From Eubacterium sp. (lineage in GTDB: Bacteria > Bacillota > Clostridia > Lachnospirales > Lachnospiraceae), in NCBI GenBank assembly GCA_003486385.1, contig DNFT01000025.1, positions 1 to 42,527 of the forward strand: DNA of 42,527 nucleotides, in the 5' to 3' direction. This document shows positions 33,188-40,746 of the stretch, in pieces; position 1 is the first letter of the stretch, and every line of letters begins with the position of its first letter. Under the pieces are notes generated by a model that had not been told where the DNA came from, searched no databases, and saw only the letters and a list, made by a program, of their open reading frames with translations. A program made the position numbers and the translations under genes.

Positions 33188-33243
33188 TTTTAGAAATATG
33201 TTTAACAAAATGGAGTTTCAGAAATCTGTTTAATAAAAAGGAG
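33188..33243 (+). repeat. Imperfect 28-bp direct duplication before the ATPase gene
   Basis: Two adjacent 28-base copies (33188-33215 and 33216-33243) match at 24 positions. Each ends in GGAG; the second copy provides the AAGGAGG ribosome site of the ATPase gene, while the first ends in TGGAG with no start codon at the right distance. It looks like a tandem duplication of the translation-initiation region. Confidence 0.8.
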
Positions 33244-33252
33244 GTCGGCACT

Positions 33253-34008
33253 ATGGCGGAGATGGTTGAACTTAAAAATATACAGAAGTCCTTCGGCAGC
33301 AATCACATATTAAAGGGTGTCAACATGAGCATCGGAAAAGGGGAGGTTGTGGTAATTCTCGGACCGTCCGGTTCAGGCAAGACAACACTTCTAAGGACAA
33401 TAAATTTTCTTGATGCGGCTGATGAGGGAAGCATATCGGTGAGCGGCTTTGAGGTGGACGCAAAGAAACATTCAAAGTCACAGGTTATAGAATTGAGAAG
33501 AAAGACCGCGATGGTTTTTCAGAACTACAATCTTTTTGCGAACAAGACAATACTTGAGAATGTCATGGAGGGTCTTGTCACGGTAAAGAAATTCAAGAAA
33601 TCCGATGCCGAGGCGATGAGCCGTGAAATATTGAAAAAAGTAGGGCTTGAGGAAAGATGCGATTTCTATCCGGCACAGCTTTCAGGAGGTCAGCAGCAGA
33701 GAGCCGGAATTGCGAGAGCGCTGATACTTGACCCGGACGTTATTCTTTTTGATGAGCCGACCTCGGCGCTCGACCCGGAGCTTGTGGGCGAGGTGTTAAA
33801 CACAATCAAGGCGGTGGCACAGACAGGGATTACGATGATTGTAGTCACACATGAGATTGCATTTGCCAGGGAGGTCGCCTCGAGAGTTGTGTTCATGGAG
33901 GGCGGAGTCGTTGTCGAGGAGGGAAAGCCGGAGGAAATTCTGGTTGCGCCGAAACACCCGTCGACACAGAGATTTCTAAAGAGAATAACCAATCCGAATG
34001 CGGAGTAG
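33253..34008 (+). CDS. Amino acid ABC transporter ATPase (GlnQ/TcyN type)
   Basis: A 251-residue cytoplasmic ATPase energising the two permeases. Walker A is GPSGSGKTT (about residues 37-45), Q-loop VFQNYNLF, signature LSGGQQQRAGIARAL (about 140), Walker B VILFDEPTSALDPELVGEVL and H-loop VTHEIAFAREV, all typical of polar amino acid importers. AAGGAGG from the duplicated leader segment lies about 7 bases upstream of the ATG. The Amt-PII gene follows after 21 bases. Confidence 0.95.
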   Translation: MAEMVELKNIQKSFGSNHILKGVNMSIGKGEVVVILGPSGSGKTTLLRTINFLDAADEGSISVSGFEVDAKKHSKSQVIELRRKTAMVFQNYNLFANKTILENVMEGLVTVKKFKKSDAEAMSREILKKVGLEERCDFYPAQLSGGQQQRAGIARALILDPDVILFDEPTSALDPELVGEVLNTIKAVAQTGITMIVVTHEIAFAREVASRVVFMEGGVVVEEGKPEEILVAPKHPSTQRFLKRITNPNAE

Positions 34009-34029
34009 AAGGGAAGGAAGGTGTAAGAG

Positions 34030-35751
34030 ATGTCAGAATTATCAGCGGTTAATACAATATGGGTGCTGATAGGTGCGGCACTGGTTTTCTTCATGCAGGC
34101 GGGCTTTGCCATGGTGGAGGCGGGTTTTACAAGAGCCAAAAATTCAGGAAACATTATTATGAAAAATCTTCTCGATCTGGCAATAGGTACGGTAATATAC
34201 TGGTTCGTAGGATTTGGAATAATGTTCGGGAGCGGAACAGTCATAGGAACACTTGATTTTTTCATAACGGGAAATTATGACAGTATTCTTCCAAACGGTG
34301 TATCAATATGGACCTATGTTATTTTCCAGACAGTGTTCTGTGCTACAAGTGCTACCATAGTGTCGGGAGCGATGGCAGAGAGAACGAAATTTTCCGCATA
34401 CTGCATCTACAGCGCGGTGATTTCACTTATTATCTATCCGATGTCGGGGCACTGGATATGGGGCGGCGGCTGGCTGGCACAGCTTGGCTTCCATGATTTT
34501 GCAGGTTCGACTGCGGTACATATGGTTGGCGGTGTTGCGGCACTTGTGGGTGCTAAGATGCTCGGAGCGCGCATCGGCAAGTATGACAAGGACGGCAATT
34601 CCAAGGCGATACCGGGACACAATATCGTGATAGGTGCGCTCGGTGTGTTCATTCTCTGGTTCTGTTGGTTCGGTTTTAACGGCTGCTCCACGGTGAACAT
34701 GGAGGGCGACAACATAGCACTCGCGGGGAAAATATTTATGAATACCAATCTGAGTGCGGCGGCTGCGAGTGTGACAACCATGATTTTTACATGGATAAGA
34801 TACAAAAAACCGGACGTGTCAATGACGCTTAACGGAGCACTCGCCGGACTTGTAGGAATCACCGCAGGCTGCGATGTGGTAAGCCCGGCAGGGGCGGCGT
34901 TCATCGGTCTGGTGTGCGGTATTGCGATTGTGCTCGCAGTCGAGTTCATAGACAGAAGGTGCAGGATTGATGACCCGGTGGGCGCCATAAGCGTACATGG
35001 CGTATGTGGTATGATAGGTACCATCATGACAGGTCTTTTGTCGGAGCCGGAGGGCTTGTTCTACGGAAAGGGCTTTGGATTTTTCGGAGTCCAGCTTCTC
35101 GGCGTGATAACAGTTATGATATGGGTTATAATCACTTCGTTTATCCTGTTTAAAGTTGTAGATAAGACAGTGGGACTGCGCGTTTCAAGGCGTGAGGAGA
35201 TTGAAGGACTTGACACAAATGAGCACGGACTCGGAAATGCATATGCGGACTTCCTTCCGAATGTTCAGGTAGACTCGCTTACAGGCGAATTTGCACAGGT
35301 CAGCGGTCTTGAAAAGCCAACAGACGTCCCGGTGGATGTGGCAATTCCAATCGCGGCTGCATCTGATTACAGGGCTGCTGACAGTAAGGGTGTGCTCACA
35401 AGAATTGATATTATATTAAAACAGTCCAAGTTCGAGGAGCTGAAGGATGCCATGAATGATATAGGCGTTACGGGTATGACGGTTACACAGGTTCTCGGCT
35501 GTGGTATCCAGAAGGGTGCAACAGAGTACTACAGAGGTGTGCCGGTAGATATACAGCTCCTTCCTAAGGTGAAGGTTGAGATAATTGTTGCCAAGGTTCC
35601 TGTCGAGACGGTCGTGTCAACAGCGAGAAAGGTTCTCTACACAGGACATATCGGTGATGGCAAGATATTTATCTATGATGTGAGAGACTGTGTGAGAGTG
35701 AGAACCGGCGAGACGGGATATGATGCGATGCAGGGCATAAATGAGGCGTAG
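34030..35751 (+). CDS. Ammonium transporter fused to a C-terminal PII signalling domain
   Basis: A 573-residue fusion. Residues 1 to about 400 are an Amt channel with 11 predicted helices: QAGFAMVEAGFTRAKNSGN at the N-terminus and the pore histidines in STAVHMVGGVAAL (about 166) and GAISVHGVCGMIG (about 325). After a linker, residues from about 456 to the end form a PII protein: TRIDIILKQSKFEELKDAMN, T-loop region GCGIQKGATEYYRGVPVDIQ with LLPKVKVEIIV, and the nucleotide-binding C-terminus GHIGDGKIFIYDVRDCVRVR. Separate GlnK normally plugs Amt when nitrogen is high; the fusion builds this in. The tyrosine pair in the T-loop could be a modification site but this is not shown. It sits within the amino-acid importer operon. 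Confidence 0.95.
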   Translation: MSELSAVNTIWVLIGAALVFFMQAGFAMVEAGFTRAKNSGNIIMKNLLDLAIGTVIYWFVGFGIMFGSGTVIGTLDFFITGNYDSILPNGVSIWTYVIFQTVFCATSATIVSGAMAERTKFSAYCIYSAVISLIIYPMSGHWIWGGGWLAQLGFHDFAGSTAVHMVGGVAALVGAKMLGARIGKYDKDGNSKAIPGHNIVIGALGVFILWFCWFGFNGCSTVNMEGDNIALAGKIFMNTNLSAAAASVTTMIFTWIRYKKPDVSMTLNGALAGLVGITAGCDVVSPAGAAFIGLVCGIAIVLAVEFIDRRCRIDDPVGAISVHGVCGMIGTIMTGLLSEPEGLFYGKGFGFFGVQLLGVITVMIWVIITSFILFKVVDKTVGLRVSRREEIEGLDTNEHGLGNAYADFLPNVQVDSLTGEFAQVSGLEKPTDVPVDVAIPIAAASDYRAADSKGVLTRIDIILKQSKFEELKDAMNDIGVTGMTVTQVLGCGIQKGATEYYRGVPVDIQLLPKVKVEIIVAKVPVETVVSTARKVLYTGHIGDGKIFIYDVRDCVRVRTGETGYDAMQGINEA

Positions 35752-35778
35752 GTTTGAGGTGAAAGGAGTAATGGCACT

Positions 35779-36789
35779 ATGAAAGTTGTTGTGTGTCAGG
35801 GTGAGACGACCGGGTATCCGTCAAGAGATGAGCTCGTCGCCCTATGGAGAGAAGAAATCGGGAAAATACCGCAGGTTGATGAGCTTGTGGTGAGGGAAGG
35901 TTTTGATTACGAGAAGATGGAGGAGATAGCCGGGGACGCTGATGCGCTTATCGGTGTGTGGATAAAAGATGAGTTCTACACGGACGATTTTTTTGACAGG
36001 CACAAAAAGCTCAAGTATATCGCAACGACAGCCCACGGCTTCGGAAAAATTGATGCGCAGTGCGCCAAAAGACACGGGGTCACATTTACCAATACCGTAT
36101 ATGGGAACGTGACTATAGCGCAGTATGCGATGGCGCTTCTTATGAATATCTGCCATAGAATTGATGTGCTGAGCGATATGTACCGCGAAGCGTGCGACGA
36201 GCACAAAAATGTGATGATGGGAAGAAATCTTCCAAGGCAGATAAGACAGATTGAGCTGTATGAGAAAACAATCGGAATTATCGGACTTGGGGCAATCGGG
36301 CTGTGCATGGCTAAGATGGCAGCAGGCTTTGGAATGAAGGTTATAGCCTACAACCACCACAAAAAGACGGGTCCGGAGTATGATTTTATCGAGCAGGTTC
36401 CGCTTGATGAGCTCCTTGGCAGAGCCGATGTAATATCAATACATTGTCCATCGACTGACGAGACCAGAGGAATGATTGACAAGAATGTCATTGCTAAGAT
36501 GAAGGATGGTGTAATCTTAATTAACACTGCGAGAGGCGACATCATTGTCGAGGACGATTTAGTCGAGGCGTTGAATTCAGGAAAGATATATGCGGCAGGG
36601 CTTGATGTCGTGTGCAATGAGCCGATTACCGGCAGGATACCGCTTATGGACTGCCCGAATGCGATTATAACGCCTCACATGGCATGGGCTCCTGCGGAGG
36701 CGCGCTACAGGACGGTGAGGATAGCGGCGGAAAATCTTAAAAACTGGATTGAAGGACATCCGACAAGCGTGATAAACGGAAAGGGCTGA
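35779..36789 (+). CDS. D-isomer-specific 2-hydroxyacid dehydrogenase
   Basis: A 336-residue cytoplasmic NAD(P)-dependent oxidoreductase reducing a 2-oxoacid to a D-2-hydroxyacid or the reverse. The nucleotide motif is GIIGLGAIG (residues 166-174) and the catalytic triad is Arg252 (NTARGD), Glu281 (NEPI) and His300 (TPHMAW), all intact. No ACT domain is present, so it is not a full-length regulated SerA, though 3-phosphoglycerate cannot be ruled out. It lies 27 bases after the Amt-PII gene and its TGA overlaps or nearly touches the MATE start. The substrate is unknown. The neighbouring aminotransferase suggests an oxoacid derived from an amino acid. Confidence 0.92.
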   Translation: MKVVVCQGETTGYPSRDELVALWREEIGKIPQVDELVVREGFDYEKMEEIAGDADALIGVWIKDEFYTDDFFDRHKKLKYIATTAHGFGKIDAQCAKRHGVTFTNTVYGNVTIAQYAMALLMNICHRIDVLSDMYREACDEHKNVMMGRNLPRQIRQIELYEKTIGIIGLGAIGLCMAKMAAGFGMKVIAYNHHKKTGPEYDFIEQVPLDELLGRADVISIHCPSTDETRGMIDKNVIAKMKDGVILINTARGDIIVEDDLVEALNSGKIYAAGLDVVCNEPITGRIPLMDCPNAIITPHMAWAPAEARYRTVRIAAENLKNWIEGHPTSVINGKG

Positions 36790-36794
36790 TGCTG

Positions 36795-38243
36795 ATGGCG
36801 GTAAATGAGAGAACACTGAAAATGGGAAGTGCACCGATATTTCCACTGCTTGTCTCAATGGCGGTGCCGGGGCTTCTTGGAACCTTAACTACATATCTTT
36901 ACCGCACGGTCGACCAGATATTTGTCGGAAATTTCGTTGGGCGCACGGCACTTGGAGGAATATCTGTGCTGGCGCCGTTCAACAATGTGATAATAGCTCT
37001 CTCGCTGTTCATCACGGTCGGCGGCACCTCTCTTTTAGCGCTCACTATGGGGCGCAGGGATTACGAGGAGGCCAACAAGCTCTTTACAAATATCATAATC
37101 CAGGCGATAGGAATGGCACTTATAGTGTCGGTGCTGTTCTTCATATTTGCTGAACCGTTCGTCGGAGTGTGCGGTGCAAAGATGGGGACAGAAACCTTCC
37201 GGTATGCGGTCATATATCTGAAGATTGTCACCTGCGGCCAGGTTTTTAACATGTTAAACCAGGGGCTCGCGGCGATAATCAGAACCGAGGGAGCGGCAAA
37301 GTACTCAATGTTTGCAAATATCGTTGGTGCGTTCTTTAACATAGTGCTCGATGCACTCCTGATAATCGTATTTAAAATGGGTGTCGCAGGAGCTGCCATC
37401 GCCACGATAGTGAGCCAGCTTATGGGGGCAGCGTTCAGTGCGGCGTTCTTCCTTACGGGAAAGAGCTCACTAAGATGGGCGGGCTTTGGCGTGGCCGATA
37501 TAAAGCAGATGATCTATATAGCTAAGATGGGAATTGCACCATCCATATTTCAGATGCTGTCGTTGTTCACCAATATTCTTCTGAACAAATCACTTCAATA
37601 TTACGGAGATTTAGATCCGGTGTATTCACTTATCGGCGGAGGTGAGCTGTGCATATCGGCGGTCGCAATTGTGAACACGGTTGACAATTTCATCGTCTCA
37701 ATGACATCGGGAATTAATCAGGCGGTGTCGCCGCTGATAAGCTACAACTACGGGGCGAAAAATTATTCGAGAGTAAAGAAAGCGTCACTCTGTTCGCAGG
37801 CTATGGCAGGCGTGTTCGCGATAGTCATATGGTCGGCGATGATGCTTGCCCCTGAGTTCGTCTGCAGCCTGTTCGGAAAAGGAGATGAAGCTCTTATAAG
37901 CTATGGGGCGATGGCGATGAGAGCCTGCAAGATGTTCGCACTTTTCGGAGGCTTCCAGATGCTTGTGAGCATGTATTTCAGCTCGATAGGAAAGCCACAG
38001 GTTGCAACCTTCGTGTCAGTTTCCAGACATGGACTTTTTCTCATTCCGGCGATGCTTATAATGCCGCAGTTTATGGGACTTAAGGGTGTACTCTATGCTA
38101 ACTCTGTCTCTGACGGCTGCTCGCTTATAGTGGTATTATTTATGTATTTACATGAGATGAGAAGATTATCAAGGCTTACGGACGGCGAGGAGATACCCGC
38201 AAAAAGGTTGATCAATATATCAAAAAAGAGTCTTACAGAATAG
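36795..38243 (+). CDS. MATE family efflux transporter
   Basis: A 482-residue membrane protein with 12 predicted helices in two homologous halves, of the MATE family (cation-coupled exporters). The start of the domain is typical: MGSAPIFPLLVSMAVPGLLG, then TYLYRTVDQIFVGNFVGRTA. The second half contains ISYNYGAKNYSRVKKA. I prefer the ATG at 36795, with GGAAAGGG 9 bases upstream; the in-frame ATG at 36789 overlaps the upstream stop by one base but is only 3 bases from that site. The substrate is not predictable from sequence. Its place between a hydroxyacid dehydrogenase and an aminotransferase makes export of a pathway product possible. Confidence 0.92.
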   Translation: MAVNERTLKMGSAPIFPLLVSMAVPGLLGTLTTYLYRTVDQIFVGNFVGRTALGGISVLAPFNNVIIALSLFITVGGTSLLALTMGRRDYEEANKLFTNIIIQAIGMALIVSVLFFIFAEPFVGVCGAKMGTETFRYAVIYLKIVTCGQVFNMLNQGLAAIIRTEGAAKYSMFANIVGAFFNIVLDALLIIVFKMGVAGAAIATIVSQLMGAAFSAAFFLTGKSSLRWAGFGVADIKQMIYIAKMGIAPSIFQMLSLFTNILLNKSLQYYGDLDPVYSLIGGGELCISAVAIVNTVDNFIVSMTSGINQAVSPLISYNYGAKNYSRVKKASLCSQAMAGVFAIVIWSAMMLAPEFVCSLFGKGDEALISYGAMAMRACKMFALFGGFQMLVSMYFSSIGKPQVATFVSVSRHGLFLIPAMLIMPQFMGLKGVLYANSVSDGCSLIVVLFMYLHEMRRLSRLTDGEEIPAKRLINISKKSLTE

Positions 38244-38257
38244 GGAGGATTAAATTT

Positions 38258-39331
38258 ATGGACATTGAAAAATTAATGAGCGAGAGCGCAGCAAAGAAGC
38301 CTGCAAGCCGCAGGGCGAGCAATGTGACGGCAAATGTGGATTTTTCAAAACTTATCAGAATGGGATTTAACGAGCACCCTTATGGAATGTCACCTAAGGC
38401 TCTTGAGATTATGAAGGAGGAGACGGAAAAGTCCAACTTCTATGGGGATTTCGGGAAGGGGGCGCTAAAGAAAGCCATCGCGGATTTCTATGGTCTTGAC
38501 TTTGCGAATGTGGCTGCCTCGGCAGGCTCAAGCCCGCTTATCGAGACGATAGGCTGTGCATTTTTAAATCCGGGTGACGAGGTGCTTATGTGCCCGACCT
38601 TTGCGGCATTTATAGACATGGCACAGATACGGCAGGCAGTTCCGGTTGTGGTTCCGTTAAATGAGGATAAGACCTATGACCTCGAAGGTCTTTACAAGGC
38701 GATAACCAAGAAAACGAAGATAATCGTTGTGTGTAATCCTAATAACCCGACAGGAACCTATGTTGGCAGGGAGAAGGTCATCGAGTTTATAAAGAAGGTT
38801 CCCGATGATGTGATTGTGCTGATGGATGAGGCATATCTTGAGTTTGCGACGGCGGAGGACTGTCAGAGCATGTATCCGCTCATAAAGGAGCTGCCTGATA
38901 AGCCGATTATAGTTCTAAAGACATTTTCAAAGTATTACGGCATGGCAGGTGTGCGTGTCGGCTATGCCCTCGCGGCGCCTGAGCTAATCGCTGCCATAGA
39001 GAAGTGTCCGAGTGCGATGATAAGCAAGGCAGGTCAGGCGGGAGCAATTGCGGCACTTGCCGATCAGCAGTATTATCAGGAGGTTAAGAAAAAGCTCGTC
39101 GAAGGAATGACCTACCTGGAGACGGAGATGGAGAAATTAGGCTGCAAGGTATATCACTCCCAGACGAACTTCATTCTGTTTGACCCTCACATAGACGCAC
39201 AGCTTGTGCGGGCTAAGCTGATGGAAGCGGGAATAATGATATCCGCACCGGGAATATGCCGTGTGTCAGTCAGTACGATGGAAAATAACAGACTGTTTAT
39301 CGAGACACTTAAAAATATTATGGGAAAATAG
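38258..39331 (+). CDS. PLP-dependent aminotransferase, HisC-like
   Basis: A 357-residue class I/II aminotransferase close to histidinol-phosphate aminotransferases. The first 40 residues are followed by MGFNEHPYGMSPKALE. Cofactor-contact motifs are SAGSSPLIETIG (about residues 87-98), VCNPNNPTGTYVG (about 165) and MDEAYLEF (about 190). The PLP lysine is Lys225 in TFSKYYGMAG, and RVGYA follows. HisC-type enzymes also act on aromatic amino acids. No other histidine biosynthesis genes are near, so a role with the hydroxyacid dehydrogenase in this operon is more likely than in histidine synthesis. AGGGAGGA precedes the ATG. Last intact gene before the terminator at 39441. Confidence 0.9.
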   Translation: MDIEKLMSESAAKKPASRRASNVTANVDFSKLIRMGFNEHPYGMSPKALEIMKEETEKSNFYGDFGKGALKKAIADFYGLDFANVAASAGSSPLIETIGCAFLNPGDEVLMCPTFAAFIDMAQIRQAVPVVVPLNEDKTYDLEGLYKAITKKTKIIVVCNPNNPTGTYVGREKVIEFIKKVPDDVIVLMDEAYLEFATAEDCQSMYPLIKELPDKPIIVLKTFSKYYGMAGVRVGYALAAPELIAAIEKCPSAMISKAGQAGAIAALADQQYYQEVKKKLVEGMTYLETEMEKLGCKVYHSQTNFILFDPHIDAQLVRAKLMEAGIMISAPGICRVSVSTMENNRLFIETLKNIMGK

Positions 39332-39339
39332 ACAGGAGC

Positions 39340-39414
39340 ATTGCCACAGAAGCGTTAGAACTCGTCGAGGAAGGACAGTCATGCGTTACGGAGCATATAG
39401 CTAATCCGTGGTAA
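39340..39414 (+). pseudogene. Possible C-terminal remnant of a lost gene
   Basis: An open stretch without a start codon reads ATEALELVEEGQSCVTEH, then IANPW and stop (TAA, 39412-39414). The codon pattern and ending are protein-like, but there is no start or ribosome site and the length is only about 25 codons. It may be what is left of a gene that once followed the aminotransferase in the operon. I do not recognise the family. Confidence 0.25.
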
Positions 39415-39440
39415 ATATATTTTAGAATAATATGCATTCA

Positions 39441-39485
39441 AAAGTGCCATTCACATCGTGAAGATATGTGAATGGCATTTTTGTT
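39441..39485 (+). terminator. Intrinsic terminator of the amino-acid / Amt operon
   Basis: TGCCATTCACAT (39445-39456) pairs exactly with ATGTGAATGGCA (39466-39477), followed by TTTTTG. The 12-bp perfect stem closes the unit that starts at 30627. Between here and 39582 I see a lone TTGACA (39527-39532) but no -10 box at the right distance. Confidence 0.88.
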
Positions 39486-39582
39486 TTAGCAATAATTGAT
39501 GATAACTTGACAGTTTTTAATAAGCTAATAAATCCATGCTGTTATAGAATAAAATCAGTATATTTTATTAAGGAGAAACAGC

Positions 39583-40731
39583 ATGGCAAATCAGTTCGAG
39601 GGAAAGAAATACAGAAATATGTTTACGGAAGTAGGCATAAGAGAAAATGATATAGCACAGAGACTTGAGGACATCAAGGACTATTATTTTTATGGTGGGG
39701 ATGATGAGAGGGTCTATTATCCGGTTGGTACGGATATGGGTTATATTTGTGATACCGGTAATAATGACGTAAGGACAGAGGGAATGTCATATGGAATGAT
39801 GATATGTGTCCAGCTTGATATGAAAGAGGAATTTGACAGAATCTGGAAATGGGCTAAGACATATATGTGGATGAGTGAAGGGGAGAACGAGGGATATTTT
39901 GCATGGTCATGTGCGACGGACGGAAAGAAGAATGCCTATGGTCCCGCACCGGACGGTGAAGAGTTCTTTGCAATGGCACTGCTTTTTGCCTCACACCGCT
40001 GGGGGAACGGCGAGGGAATATTCAACTACGAGAAGGAAGCCTGCGATATACTTCATGCATGTATACATAAGGGTGAGAACGGAAGACCGGGTGAGCCTAT
40101 GTGGAACAGAGAGAATCATCAGATACTTTTCGTTCCGGGGGTGGATTTTACCGACCCATCATATCACCTTCCACATTTTTATGAGCTGTTCGCATTGTGG
40201 GCTTATGAGGAGGACAGAGCTTTCTTTAAGGAGGCAGCTAAGGCAAGCCGTGAGTATCTTGTAAAGGCTTGTAATCCTGTCACCGGGTTTTCGGCGGAAT
40301 ATGCTGAGTTTGATGGCAGCCCTATGAGAAGAGGACTTCCGTGGACAAAGGACAGACATGACTGGTTTTTTAGTGATTCATACAGAACAGTCGCCAACAT
40401 AGGTCTTGACTATGAGTGGTTCGGGATTGATGTAGGACAGTGCAGGGCGGCAGAGAATATACAGCGCTTCCTTGCGGAGGATGGCAGAAGGAACAGCTTT
40501 TCAATATATGAGGTCGATGGCTCTAAGGTAGGCTCGTATGCACTTCATCCTACCGGGCTTCCGGCTACGATAGCGCAGGGCTCTCTTGCTGTGAAGGACA
40601 TTTCAATAAGCAGGGAGTGGATAGAGCGTTTTTACCACACCGAGCTAAGAAACGGAAGGTGGAGATATTATGACAATTGTCTGTATTTCTTCGCATTCTT
40701 AGCGCTCAGCGGAAATTACAGAATCTATTAA
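39583..40731 (+). CDS. GH8 reducing-end xylose-releasing exo-oligoxylanase
   Basis: A 382-residue intracellular glycoside hydrolase, with no signal peptide. In known enzymes of this kind it removes single xylose units from the reducing end of xylo-oligosaccharides by inversion. The GH8 acid motif VRTEGMSYGMM holds Glu66 as likely general acid, and Asp265 in FSDSYRTVANIGLDYEWFG is the likely base. VQLDMKEEFDRIWKWAKTYM and GYFAWSC are also typical. Length fits the Rex subgroup rather than secreted GH8 cellulases. Ribosome site AAGGAG precedes the ATG. It is paired with the SGNH esterase 15 bases downstream. Confidence 0.92.
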   Translation: MANQFEGKKYRNMFTEVGIRENDIAQRLEDIKDYYFYGGDDERVYYPVGTDMGYICDTGNNDVRTEGMSYGMMICVQLDMKEEFDRIWKWAKTYMWMSEGENEGYFAWSCATDGKKNAYGPAPDGEEFFAMALLFASHRWGNGEGIFNYEKEACDILHACIHKGENGRPGEPMWNRENHQILFVPGVDFTDPSYHLPHFYELFALWAYEEDRAFFKEAAKASREYLVKACNPVTGFSAEYAEFDGSPMRRGLPWTKDRHDWFFSDSYRTVANIGLDYEWFGIDVGQCRAAENIQRFLAEDGRRNSFSIYEVDGSKVGSYALHPTGLPATIAQGSLAVKDISISREWIERFYHTELRNGRWRYYDNCLYFFAFLALSGNYRIY

Positions 40732-40746
40732 GAATGGAGAATAAAG

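Noticed and set aside
38258..39331. Aminotransferase as hisC of the histidine pathway
   Set aside because: Motifs fit the HisC family, but no other his genes are near and the operon context is amino-acid uptake and hydroxyacid metabolism, so the gene symbol is withheld.
39527..39532. TTGACA as the -35 of a GH8 promoter
   Set aside because: No acceptable -10 box at 16-18 bases; the nearest TATA-like sequence is about 32 bases away.
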